Below, piece after piece: positions 7,262 to 14,174 of a stretch of 15,407 bases of DNA (within the stretch, counting starts at the first letter, position 1; each line of letters opens with the position of its first letter). The stretch covers positions 1 through 15,407 of the forward strand of contig CAYMRB010000241.1 in the NCBI GenBank assembly GCA_964392615.1. Reading direction: 5' to 3'. This DNA comes from CAYMRB01 sp964392615. Lineage in GTDB: Bacteria; Planctomycetota; UBA8108. The translations under genes were made by a program, and so were the position numbers. Below the pieces are notes generated by a model. It ran no database searches, had not been told where the DNA came from, and saw nothing but the letters and a program-made list of their open reading frames with translations.

Positions 7262-9181
7262 TTACTTGCCGACGATCGTCAATCGGTGATGCACCGGCGT
7301 CACGAGCGCCTTGACCTCGGCTTGCAGCCCCGCCTGCTTCGCCAGCAGCCGCTTGCGCAGCGTCGCGACGGCCGCTTGCGCCTCTTCGTCGTCCGGCACG
7401 AGACGCTCGATCTCGCGGAACCGCGTGATGACGCCCTTGATCAGCCCCGTCTCGAACGCCTGCTTCTGCGCGACCTTCTGGTCGACGCGAGCGAACGCCG
7501 CCGCGAACGGGTTGTCGAGGAACTCGGCAGCGAGATTGATGCCCCGCTCCAGGGCCTTGCGCGGGTAGACCTTGGCATGATCGCCCCACCGCACCTCGGC
7601 CGAGGGGGCCTCGAGGTTGCGCACGACGAGCATCAGGCGATTCAGGTCGTGGTTGAACGACACGAACGGCACGATGCTGCGCGTGGAGTTCGGCGACTTG
7701 TCGTCGCCCTGGAAACAGAACGGATAACGCGAGCTCGCGATCTCGACCTCGCCGCCGTTCGACGCCACCACCTCGTGGCCGTCGCTCGCCGCCGCCTTCC
7801 CCTTCATGTCGATCGTGATCGTGCCGATGTGCCCGTCGAAGCCCATGGCGCGCAGGAACGCTCCCGCCATCACGATGTGACCGTTCGGCGACGGATGGAA
7901 ACCGTCCCCGCCGCACACGTGATACGCGTCGCCCAGCACCGGCTTCGCCTTCATCATCGCGATGACCATGCGATCGTGCACGTTCGCGAACGGCTGCGCT
8001 TCCTCGTACGCGATATCGCGGGCGATGTCGCGAAGATGGGCGAGGTTGTCGTTGTACACGTTCGGCGCGAGGTTGCGACGCCGGAACGTGTGCGTGTCGA
8101 CCGCGCCCGGCGAGCCGACGATAACGACAGCGCCGGCCTTCTTCAGCCGCTGCACGATGTCGCGCGTGGCCGCGGCATACGTCGCACCGATCGACGGCTC
8201 GTACGCGCGGTAGGAGCCGTCGTTCATGCCGTAGCACGTCGTGACGACATCCGGCTCGAACGGCAGCAGATCGTTGTCCATGCGCGCGGCGAACCCGGGC
8301 GCTCGCTCACCGCCCCAGCCGAGCTGGATCGTCTGAAGGTCGAGGTGCGAGGCGCACGCGAGGAGGTAGTCCTCGATGTACCTGCTGTACAGCTTCTGCT
8401 CGGTGATCGAGTCGCCGACGACGGCCACGCGATCGCCCTTCTCGACGCGGAGCTCACGCTTCGCGTAGTACCCGCCCGGCCGCGGGATCTCGCGCAACCA
8501 CACATTGCGGAACCACAGCGTGTTGCCGTGGTTCTGCAGCTCGATCTGCCCCGTCGGGTAGATCGGCTTGGCGCGCTCCCAGTAATTCTCGAGCGGCACC
8601 TGATCGACGACGAGAGTGTCGTTCAGATAGACGGTGACGAGCTCGCCGGTCATGAACACGCGGAACGAGTTCCACGCGCCGATCTCGCGGTCGGCGCGGA
8701 TCAAGGGCCGCGACGGCCAGATCTTGTTGTTGAACAGGCCACCGGAGCCTTCGGGACGCTGCGCCGGATCCCAGATCTGCACCTGCGGCGAGCCGCGCAG
8801 ATAGAGGCCGCTGTCGCCGCGGTTCTTGATCTTCCAGTCGACGCGAAGCTCGAAGTCTCCATAGTCGCGCGCCGTGCACAGGCTATCGCCCTTGCCGTCG
8901 AACTCGAGGGCACCGTCGACGATGTTCCAATGCGCGCGCATGCGCTCGTCGGCCTTGGCTTGCGCAGCGGCGAGCTGCTCCGGCGACATCTTGGCGCGCG
9001 CCAGTGGGTTCTTGACGAGCCCCTTCCACCCGTCGAGGCTCTTGCCGTCGAACAGCGCGGTAAACCCGGGAGGCGGCTTCGCGGCGGCTGGATCTTCAGC
9101 AACTGCCGGCAGCGCGATCAGAACGGAGGCGACGAGCGCCGTGACTCGAGCGGCTCGTAACACGTCGCGTGAACGGAGCAT
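7262..9181 (-). CDS. Secreted DUF1080 (3-keto-disaccharide hydrolase-like) plus SGNH/GDSL hydrolase
   Basis: Protein of 639 residues from ATG, with GAGGAG seven bases upstream. A signal peptide covers residues 1-28 (AVA/ED). Residues about 37-233 form a DUF1080 LamG-like fold, opening with GFTALFDGKSLDGWKG and including DYGDFELRVDWKIK; this fold is linked to 3-keto-glycoside hydrolysis or sugar binding. Residues about 248-450 form an SGNH esterase with all blocks intact: GDSIT (S258), the GWGGE block (288-292), GMND (N320) and DGFH (D426, H429). The remaining C-terminal part, with TRYPFCFQG-like and INLAAEFLDNPF segments, matches my memory of a planctomycete/verrucomicrobial secreted esterase family. 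It probably removes esters or cleaves side groups on extracellular polysaccharide. It follows the RNA methyltransferase gene by 76 bases and precedes the beta-propeller gene, so a shared transcript is possible. Confidence 0.9.
   Translation of the reverse strand: MLRSRDVLRAARVTALVASVLIALPAVAEDPAAAKPPPGFTALFDGKSLDGWKGLVKNPLARAKMSPEQLAAAQAKADERMRAHWNIVDGALEFDGKGDSLCTARDYGDFELRVDWKIKNRGDSGLYLRGSPQVQIWDPAQRPEGSGGLFNNKIWPSRPLIRADREIGAWNSFRVFMTGELVTVYLNDTLVVDQVPLENYWERAKPIYPTGQIELQNHGNTLWFRNVWLREIPRPGGYYAKRELRVEKGDRVAVVGDSITEQKLYSRYIEDYLLACASHLDLQTIQLGWGGERAPGFAARMDNDLLPFEPDVVTTCYGMNDGSYRAYEPSIGATYAAATRDIVQRLKKAGAVVIVGSPGAVDTHTFRRRNLAPNVYNDNLAHLRDIARDIAYEEAQPFANVHDRMVIAMMKAKPVLGDAYHVCGGDGFHPSPNGHIVMAGAFLRAMGFDGHIGTITIDMKGKAAASDGHEVVASNGGEVEIASSRYPFCFQGDDKSPNSTRSIVPFVSFNHDLNRLMLVVRNLEAPSAEVRWGDHAKVYPRKALERGINLAAEFLDNPFAAAFARVDQKVAQKQAFETGLIKGVITRFREIERLVPDDEEAQAAVATLRKRLLAKQAGLQAEVKALVTPVHHRLTIVGK
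8931..8954. repeat. 24-base exact direct repeat, copy 2 (inside DUF1080/SGNH gene)
   Basis: Identical to 3976-3999. Here it codes ADERMRA at residues 77-83 of the DUF1080 domain, in a segment (KADERMRAHW) that I recognise as usual for this family. This copy is therefore the functional one. Confidence 0.6.
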
Positions 9182-9188
9182 GGTGATT

Positions 9189-9194
9189 CTCCTC
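9189..9194 (-). promoter_or_regulatory. Ribosome binding site of the DUF1080/SGNH gene
   Basis: GAGGAG on the minus strand ends seven bases before ATG 9181-9179. It fixes the start immediately before a clean signal peptide. Confidence 0.65.
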
Positions 9195-9209
9195 GCTGGG
9201 TGCGGTCAT

Positions 9210-9225
9210 TCGCGGCAGTCCGCGA
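9210..9225 (-). other. Short hairpin in spacer between RNA methyltransferase and esterase genes
   Basis: TCGCGG and CCGCGA pair perfectly around a four-base loop. It sits 32 bases past the methyltransferase stop and before the ribosome site of the next gene. No T-run follows, so it may be a weak terminator, a processing stem or chance in GC-rich DNA. Confidence 0.3.
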
Positions 9226-9257
9226 TGTCCGCAGTGTAGCTCTTTCGCGTCAGGGAC

Positions 9258-9776
9258 TCACGCGCCGTCGGATTCGCCATTCTCGGGCGCTGCCCGGAAC
9301 TTGCTCCCGACGCGTTCGCTCTCGTCGAAGTCGGCCCACAGCGCGAAATGGTGCAGCACGACAGCTGTCGCCACGTTGACGTTGAGCGACGCCCCGGTGC
9401 CGTACTGCGGCACGTAGACGGCGTGGTCGCACTGCGCGATCTGCGCCGCGGTCAGCCCGTCGCCCTCGTTGCCGACGAGGAACGCGGTCGAGCCGCGAAA
9501 CGGGCGCTGCTCGACCGACACCGCGCCGTCGAGAATCTCGACCCCGCAGATCGCGCAGCCTTGGTCGCGGAGGTACGCGCACGCTTCGTCAAGCCGGTAG
9601 AAGTGACGCCTCGCGATGCCGGTGGACGTACCGAACGCGCCGAACTCGCGGAAGTCCTTGCGGCCGACGATGACGACCTCCGACGCCCCGAACGCGTTCG
9701 CCGTGCGGATCAGCCCGCCGACGTTCTGCTTCTTGGCGACGTTGAAGACGACCAGGTAGCTGTGGTGGGTCGCCAT
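9258..9776 (-). CDS. SpoU/TrmH-family (SPOUT) RNA 2'-O-methyltransferase
   Basis: Compact 172-residue SPOUT methyltransferase, expected to transfer a methyl group from SAM to a ribose 2'-OH of tRNA or rRNA in the cytoplasm. All three family motifs are present: motif 1 NVGGLIRTANAFGAS (18-32, with R24), motif 2 FLVGNEGDGL (99-108, with E104) and motif 3 YGTGASLNVNVATAVVL (125-141), which forms the knotted cofactor site. It lacks the N-terminal RNA-binding extension of larger TrmH or RlmB proteins, so the target nucleotide cannot be named. The ATG lies ten bases beyond the stop of the dehydrogenase gene, and its own ribosome site is weak, so translation is probably coupled to that gene. The last 20 or so residues are acidic and probably disordered. 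Confidence 0.9.
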   Translation of the reverse strand: MATHHSYLVVFNVAKKQNVGGLIRTANAFGASEVVIVGRKDFREFGAFGTSTGIARRHFYRLDEACAYLRDQGCAICGVEILDGAVSVEQRPFRGSTAFLVGNEGDGLTAAQIAQCDHAVYVPQYGTGASLNVNVATAVVLHHFALWADFDESERVGSKFRAAPENGESDGA

Positions 9777-9786
9777 GCGCCGTGCG

Positions 9787-10770
9787 TCACTTCCAGCGGA
9801 CGACGCCCTTGAGGTAGCCGTCGGTCTTCGCGAGTCCCATTTCGTAGACGGCTTGCGCTTCCGACGGCGACACCTCGTGCGTCACCAAACCCCCGACGTC
9901 GATGCTGCCGGACGCCATCAGCGGGATGGACTGGCAGAAGCACTCGTCGAAGTTCGGGTGCGCCGGCGGCGACACGTTCTCGACCGTTACGCCGAGCTCG
10001 TGCCAGCGCCCGAGGTCGACGGTGAACGGATCGTGATGCCACGAGAAGACGATGAAGCGACCCGCCTGGCGCACGAGTCGGTTGGCGACGTGAAAGCCCG
10101 ACTCCGCGGCGGCGGCCTCGATGACCGTGTCGAACGTGCCGTCGAGATCGCTGCCCCCGCCGTCGAGGAGGCCGCGCGCATCGTGCGTCGTCAGCTGCCC
10201 CGCATGCGGATAGCTGCGCGCGAGCTCGAGGTGCTCGGGCTTCGTGTCGAACACCGCGACCTCCGCCGCCGGCGTCGTCAGCAGTCCCTGCAGCAGGATG
10301 GCGCCCATGAATCCGCAGCCCACGAGCGCGACTCGATCGCCGCACTGCACTCGCGCTCGGTCGATCGCGTGGACGCAGCACGCGACGGGTTCGATCATCC
10401 AGCCCGCCGCGGACAGATTGCCGCGCGGCAGGGGAATCACCTTGTGCTGCGGGACGACCGCGTGACCGGCCATGTGCCCGGCGCCGATCGCCGTGATGTC
10501 ATCGGCCTGACGCAGCGCGACGAAGTCGCCGGGCGCGAAGCCCTCGACGTCGCGCCCCACCTCCAGCACGGTGCCCACTCCCTCGTGACCGAAGTAGAAC
10601 GGGAACGGCGCGTGATCCTGGAATCCGCCGCTGAAGATGAACAGATCCCACGTGCAGATGCCGCAGGCCTCGACCTCGACCAACACGTCGCGCGATCCGG
10701 TCGCGGGAATGTCGACCTCGCGCACCTCGACTCGTCTCTCGCCGACATACCACAGGGACGGGGTCTTCAT
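9787..10770 (-). CDS. Zinc-dependent medium-chain dehydrogenase/reductase
   Basis: Protein of 327 residues in the alcohol dehydrogenase-like MDR superfamily, a cytoplasmic NAD(P)-dependent oxidoreductase. Catalytic-zinc ligands are visible: C39 in ACGICTWD, H62-E63 in FGHEGVG and probably E127 in IEPVACCVHA. The Rossmann cofactor site is GCGFMG at 151-156. The usual four-cysteine structural-zinc lobe is missing, which fits the slightly short length. The N-terminal FIFSGGF and PFPFYFGHE segments recall sugar or polyol dehydrogenase-like members, but the substrate cannot be assigned. AGAGG lies seven bases before the ATG. It follows the secreted trypsin-fold gene by 96 bases and nearly abuts the SpoU methyltransferase gene, so those two are probably co-transcribed, though no functional link between them is obvious. 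Confidence 0.88.
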   Translation of the reverse strand: MKTPSLWYVGERRVEVREVDIPATGSRDVLVEVEACGICTWDLFIFSGGFQDHAPFPFYFGHEGVGTVLEVGRDVEGFAPGDFVALRQADDITAIGAGHMAGHAVVPQHKVIPLPRGNLSAAGWMIEPVACCVHAIDRARVQCGDRVALVGCGFMGAILLQGLLTTPAAEVAVFDTKPEHLELARSYPHAGQLTTHDARGLLDGGGSDLDGTFDTVIEAAAAESGFHVANRLVRQAGRFIVFSWHHDPFTVDLGRWHELGVTVENVSPPAHPNFDECFCQSIPLMASGSIDVGGLVTHEVSPSEAQAVYEMGLAKTDGYLKGVVRWK

Positions 10771-10840
10771 GTCGAAGCCTCTCGACGCGCTGAGTGCCGC
10801 AACGGCGCCGGGTCGAACGCTTCGGCCGGCAACCCCGCTG

Positions 10841-10857
10841 GGCGAACGATTCGCGCC
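10841..10857 (-). terminator. Hairpin just past the trypsin-fold gene (possible terminator)
   Basis: GCGAA and TTCGC pair around a three-base loop, with two further G-C pairs beyond one bulged base. It begins about ten bases after the TGA at 10869-10867, a typical place for a terminator. No T-run follows, so confidence is low. Confidence 0.3.
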
Positions 10858-10866
10858 GAGTCTACA

Positions 10867-13164
10867 TCACCCCTCACACGGAGCGAAGGCCTCGCAGCCG
10901 AGATCGTCCGGCGTCGGGTCGACGTCGCAGCTCTCGAACGGCGGCGACGGCGGAGGTCCCTGGTTGAAGAGGTAGTTCAACACCAAGATCGGATCGGACA
11001 GGTTGGTCTGGCCGCTGTCGTCCGCGTCGGTACCGGCGAGGCACCCGGGCACGTCACCGCCCTGGAACAGGTATTGCAGGATGGCGATCCCGTCGCTGAG
11101 GTTGACGACGTCGTCCTGATTCGCGTCGGCGCGCTTGAAGACCGGATCGAGAGCCGCATCGGTGATGAAGGTCCACTCCGGGCCCGTCGAGGTGCCGCAC
11201 TCGTTGATCGCGGTCACGCGCCAGCAGTACGGCACACCCGGCTCGAGCCGCCCCTCGAGGGTCCACGAGGTCTCGCGCGTCTCGCCGAGCAGCTCGAGCT
11301 CCTCGCCACAGCGGCCGAATCGAACGCGATAGCGCACATCGTTCAGATCCGGCGGCACGAGGCTGTCGAACTCGGTGGTGCGAGTCACCGTCTCGCCGAG
11401 GCAGCCGTCGTCCTCGCAGACGTTGGTGATGCTGCAGCTGGCACCGGCCTCGCGGACGAAATCGACATCGCCCCGCGACACGACGCCCTCGACGAGCAAC
11501 GTGTCGGTGTTCAGCACCGGCGACCCCGCACTCTCCATGAACGTGTCGAGGTTGGCGGTGAAATAGCGCTCATCCACGTTATCTCGCACCGCGGCGCCAC
11601 CGGCGACCTTGGCCGGAAGACCGCCGGGGTGACCGATGACGACCAGCTCCTGGTCGTCGTCGATCGTTCCGTCACGACGCACGCGAAGCGGCATGCGGTC
11701 CGGCACTTCGCGGTCGAGCCGCACGAGAGCCCAGTCGGCTCCCTCGGCGTCGCGGTCGGCGGCGAGGACGCCATCGCAGTAGTAGACCTGCGACGCGTCG
11801 AACGTCGTGACCGGCGTGTCCGCATCCCGCATCGCGTACCCGAATACGAACGCGGTACCGTCGCACGTCGTCGCATCGGCGACGCAATGCCCCGCGGTGA
11901 TGATGGTGTCGGCCCCGACGAGAAAGCCCGTGCAGCGTCCCACGGTGGGCTGCTCGCTGAACCGCTCGCCTTCGCAGAGCTCGCGCGCTTCGCCGAAGCT
12001 CGTCGTGACGAGCGAGAGCGTGCCGTCCCCATTGTCGACGAGCTCGTTGCGGCGGAGGACGAGGACCACGGAATCGGCCGCCGCGGTGTGCTCCGGATCG
12101 AGCACCTCGAACACGTCCTCGCGGTTGTCCTCGCCGTAGACGGCTCGCCGCACGAACTGCCGTCGCGCGTTCCAGCTCAGAACGACCTCGCGCGGCGCGT
12201 CGACGGTGCCGTCGGCGGGCAGCGGATCGATCGGTCGGTCCGGATTGAAGCACGGAATCGAGTAGAACCAATTGAGGACGACGACCGCCATCGCACCGTC
12301 CATACCGTCGACGGCGATCTGGTACTCGGTACCCGCCGCGACCTCGAACTCGACGCGACTCTGGTTGCCGAACGCTTCACCGGGTCCGGACTGGGTGACG
12401 CGTTCGAGGCCGTCGAGCGCATCGCCCGTGTACACGGACAGCGTCGTCCGGAAGTTGCTCGTGTTCGTGTCGAAAACACCGAGGCCGTCGGCCGGCGCGA
12501 TCCAGCGCCACCAGACGGAGTGGCCGAAATCCTCGCCGAAGTGCTCCGGCTCGCCCTCCTCGCGCCCCGCGCCGATGTTCGTGCTGAACGCCTGCCCGTT
12601 GCGGCCCTCGAGCAGCTCGCGCGTCTCGAACGTCCCGTTGTCCGGCCCGCGGTTCGGGGCTACGGACCACGTCAGCAGAATGTTCCCGGTGTCACGGCCG
12701 AAGCCGTCGACCGCGATGCGGTACTCACTCCCGGGCTCCACCAGTATCCGGATGCGGCTCTGGAGAATGAAATCCTCGTAGCCGTCGTTGTCGTCGTCGT
12801 TCTCCTCGAGAAGCCGCGTCTCGACGAGCGTGTCGCCGATCGTCACGAGCAGCAGGGTGTCGAAGTCGCTGCCGAATGTGTAGATCGTCGCCGTGCCCGC
12901 GCGGGTCGGGGTCCAGCGATACCAGACCGACGCGCCGCCCCTCGGGTCGCCGATGCCGACCGGGGGGGCCTCCTGGGGCTGCCAAGTGGCGCCGCGGTTG
13001 TGCCCGGCGAGCTGGCCGGCGTTGCCCTCGAGGACGATCGCCTGCGAGAACGCGTCGTTCACCGGCTGAGCGCGAACGGATGGAGTCGCCGACGCGAGAC
13101 CGATCGCGACGGCGCAGCAGAACACGAGAATGGAGACGTTCGAATTTCGTTCAGTAGCGGGCAC
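10867..13164 (-). CDS. Secreted multidomain protein: two PPC-like domains, trypsin fold (Ser lost), FnIII, dockerin
   Basis: Protein of 765 residues from GTG 13164; GGAAAGGA lies eight bases upstream and a signal peptide follows (cleavage near VRA/QP, residue 32). Residues 36-168 and 174-300 are two related domains of the SVWYRW type (SVWYRWTPTRAG, SVWWRWIAPADG), resembling bacterial pre-peptidase C-type folds. Residues about 339-598 have a trypsin fold with H426 (TAGHC) and D477 (ADWALVRL). The serine motif, however, reads ESAGSPV, so the expected catalytic serine is A546. FnIII-like halves flank this domain (312-332 and 608-668). The C-terminus has two dockerin-type calcium loops (D680/N682/D684...D691 and D713/D715...D724) and ends DPTPDDLGC...C. 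It is probably a cell-surface or secreted binding protein, perhaps a pseudoprotease. A longer frame up to 13371 is unlikely because it crosses the repeat-rich spacer and hides the signal peptide. Confidence 0.86.
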   Translation of the reverse strand: MPATERNSNVSILVFCCAVAIGLASATPSVRAQPVNDAFSQAIVLEGNAGQLAGHNRGATWQPQEAPPVGIGDPRGGASVWYRWTPTRAGTATIYTFGSDFDTLLLVTIGDTLVETRLLEENDDDNDGYEDFILQSRIRILVEPGSEYRIAVDGFGRDTGNILLTWSVAPNRGPDNGTFETRELLEGRNGQAFSTNIGAGREEGEPEHFGEDFGHSVWWRWIAPADGLGVFDTNTSNFRTTLSVYTGDALDGLERVTQSGPGEAFGNQSRVEFEVAAGTEYQIAVDGMDGAMAVVVLNWFYSIPCFNPDRPIDPLPADGTVDAPREVVLSWNARRQFVRRAVYGEDNREDVFEVLDPEHTAAADSVVLVLRRNELVDNGDGTLSLVTTSFGEARELCEGERFSEQPTVGRCTGFLVGADTIITAGHCVADATTCDGTAFVFGYAMRDADTPVTTFDASQVYYCDGVLAADRDAEGADWALVRLDREVPDRMPLRVRRDGTIDDDQELVVIGHPGGLPAKVAGGAAVRDNVDERYFTANLDTFMESAGSPVLNTDTLLVEGVVSRGDVDFVREAGASCSITNVCEDDGCLGETVTRTTEFDSLVPPDLNDVRYRVRFGRCGEELELLGETRETSWTLEGRLEPGVPYCWRVTAINECGTSTGPEWTFITDAALDPVFKRADANQDDVVNLSDGIAILQYLFQGGDVPGCLAGTDADDSGQTNLSDPILVLNYLFNQGPPPSPPFESCDVDPTPDDLGCEAFAPCEG

Positions 13165-13172
13165 GGACGGAG

Positions 13173-13180
13173 TCCTTTCC
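13173..13180 (-). promoter_or_regulatory. Ribosome binding site deciding a GTG start
   Basis: GGAAAGGA on the minus strand ends eight bases before GTG 13164-13162. The signal peptide begins a few residues later. This favours the GTG over the far-upstream ATG at 13371. Confidence 0.65.
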
Positions 13181-13191
13181 TCGTCGACCCC

Positions 13192-13282
13192 GCGAAGGGC
13201 GCGAAGCGGGCGATTCCACGAGACGGTGTGCGGAGTTGAGCTGCCGCGAAGCGGTTGCCTACGCGAAGTGGATGCGAAGCGG
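13192..13282. repeat. Cluster of GCGAAGCGG-like nonamers
   Basis: Near-copies begin at 13192 (GCGAAGGGC), 13201 (GCGAAGCGG), 13246 (GCGAAGCGG), 13263 (GCGAAGTGG) and 13274 (GCGAAGCGG). The one at 13244-13254 is itself a mini-hairpin, CCGC-GAA-GCGG. Three of them fall in the loop of the inverted repeat at 13231-13297. Spacing is irregular, so this is not a CRISPR array. They lie in the leader of the trypsin-fold gene. Confidence 0.6.
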
Positions 13283-13297
13283 TCAGCTCCAACTCCG
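13231..13297. repeat. Inverted repeat A in the spacer (12-bp stem, one bulge)
   Basis: CGGAGTTGAGCT at 13231-13242 pairs with AGCTCCAACTCCG at 13285-13297, with one unpaired base. The loop of 42 bases holds three GCGAAGCGG-like words. It is separated by a single base from inverted repeat B. The spacer of 251 bases (13165-13415) contains no credible gene. Confidence 0.6.
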
Positions 13298-13298
13298 C

Positions 13299-13366
13299 GG
13301 GCATGGGCTGCCGCACGAGCCGTTCTCGAAGGCTGCGGCGGCCGTTCCGCCTGCCAGCCCATGCCC
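13299..13366. repeat. Inverted repeat B in the spacer (12-bp perfect stem)
   Basis: GGGCATGGGCTG at 13299-13310 is the exact reverse complement of 13355-13366, around a 44-base loop. On the minus strand it lies about 50 bases past the stop of the cyclotransferase-like gene and ahead of the trypsin-fold gene. It could therefore be a termination or processing structure or part of the long leader. A TACAAT on the minus strand (13375-13370) next to it is a weak -10 candidate without a clear -35. Confidence 0.6.
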
Positions 13367-13415
13367 CCCATTGTACGGCCCAGGGCAGGGTGGTGGGACC
13401 CTCAGGATCGGCCCG

Positions 13416-14111
13416 CTACCGCTGAATCAGATTTCGCGCGACCGCCTCGTCGACCAGATCGGCGCTCGACGCGAAACGCGGTCTGTTCGCCCCGAGTTCG
13501 GTCATCACGGACTCGGTCTCGGAGATCGTGAGCATTCTGCCGAGCACGTCGCTCCAGTCGAGGTGCGCCTCACGGCAGGGCTGGCAGAGCGCGTGCAGGC
13601 GGTCGTGCTCGTCCACGAAGAGCACCTCATCCGTGCGGTGGCAGCACGCGCATTCGCAGGCGTAGGTCCGCGATCGTTCGAGAGCCTCGAGGTACGGCGC
13701 GGAGAGGAACGCGCGCCCGGCGAGGATATGGTCGAGGTAGTCGCGCGACGGGACGAGCCCGTCTGCCATCTTGTCCGGCTGCGCCTGGTAGGCCCAGCAC
13801 CCCTCGCAGCCTCCGTCGACCTCGACGACCACGCGAATCCGCGTGTAGTGGCTCGGATAGCGCTCGGACTCGTCCAGGCTCGTCAGGGCCGCCTCATCGA
13901 GCTCGTACAGCGCCCCCTCGACCACCCCATCGCGACATTCGTTGATGTTCGCGTAGCCGATGGCCCCCGGCAGGCGCTCGCGGAGCGACTTCTTGTTGAA
14001 CAGGAGTCGGAATCCTCGGAGGACGGCTCGCCGACTCGTCGCGACAGCCACGCCCTTGCGGTCGAGAACCTCCGGATCGCAGTTCGTGCCGTAGGCGAAG
14101 CACTTCGGCAT
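13416..14111 (-). CDS. Gamma-glutamylcyclotransferase-like protein with C-terminal zinc ribbon
   Basis: Protein of 231 residues. Residues about 3-135 match the gamma-glutamylcyclotransferase (GGCT/AIG2-like) fold: FAYGTN at 5-10 for the substrate loop, an EGALYELD strand (65-72), LDESERYPSHY (79-89) with E83 as the probable catalytic glutamate, and the CWAYQAQ strand (105-111). Such enzymes release 5-oxoproline from gamma-glutamyl amines or peptides in the cytoplasm; the exact substrate is unknown. After it, CACC (C154, C157) and CQPC (C176, C179) form a four-cysteine zinc-ribbon-like knuckle, an unusual addition that may bind a protein or nucleic acid. The ATG is preceded by a run of seven G at ribosome-site distance instead of a normal site. 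tRNA-His lies 63 bases upstream on the same strand with a hairpin in between, so expression could come by read-through or from an unseen promoter. Confidence 0.82.
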   Translation of the reverse strand: MPKCFAYGTNCDPEVLDRKGVAVATSRRAVLRGFRLLFNKKSLRERLPGAIGYANINECRDGVVEGALYELDEAALTSLDESERYPSHYTRIRVVVEVDGGCEGCWAYQAQPDKMADGLVPSRDYLDHILAGRAFLSAPYLEALERSRTYACECACCHRTDEVLFVDEHDRLHALCQPCREAHLDWSDVLGRMLTISETESVMTELGANRPRFASSADLVDEAVARNLIQR

Positions 14112-14117
14112 GTCCGT

Positions 14118-14124
14118 CCCCCCC
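14118..14124 (-). promoter_or_regulatory. Seven-G run in ribosome-site position
   Basis: On the minus strand a GGGGGGG tract ends six bases before ATG 14111. It occupies the place of a Shine-Dalgarno site, and no GGAGG-like word is present. Homopolymer G runs can vary in length, which would alter start spacing. Confidence 0.4.
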
Positions 14125-14137
14125 GAGATGAAAGCGA

Positions 14138-14168
14138 CCCCCTCCGCAAGCCGTGCTCGCGGAGAGGG
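14138..14168 (-). terminator. Strong hairpin directly after tRNA-His (terminator or processing stem)
   Basis: Ten-base stem (14138-14147 with 14159-14168, one G-T pair) around an 11-base loop, beginning six bases past the tRNA CCA end on the minus strand. Position and stability suit a tRNA terminator. Only a short T-rich stretch follows, so it may instead be a 3'-end processing or attenuating structure ahead of the cyclotransferase-like gene. Confidence 0.5.
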
Positions 14169-14174
14169 TTATTC

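Noticed and set aside
7148..9160. Plus-strand open frame of 670 codons
   Set aside because: Antisense shadow of the DUF1080/SGNH gene, whose motifs are intact; no domain is visible in the frame.
9775..13239. Plus-strand open frame of 1154 codons opposite the dehydrogenase and trypsin-fold genes
   Set aside because: It has no recognisable motif, is rich in Arg/Val/Asp as expected for the antisense of GC-rich coding DNA, and overlaps clearly recognised minus-strand genes.
13165..13371. N-terminal extension of the trypsin-fold protein up to an ATG at 13371
   Set aside because: It would translate the inverted repeats, gives a composition unlike a protein start, and buries the signal peptide; a good ribosome site precedes the GTG at 13164.
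13370..13375. TACAAT on the minus strand as a promoter of the trypsin-fold gene
   Set aside because: No -35 element at proper distance; a single AT-rich hexamer is not enough.
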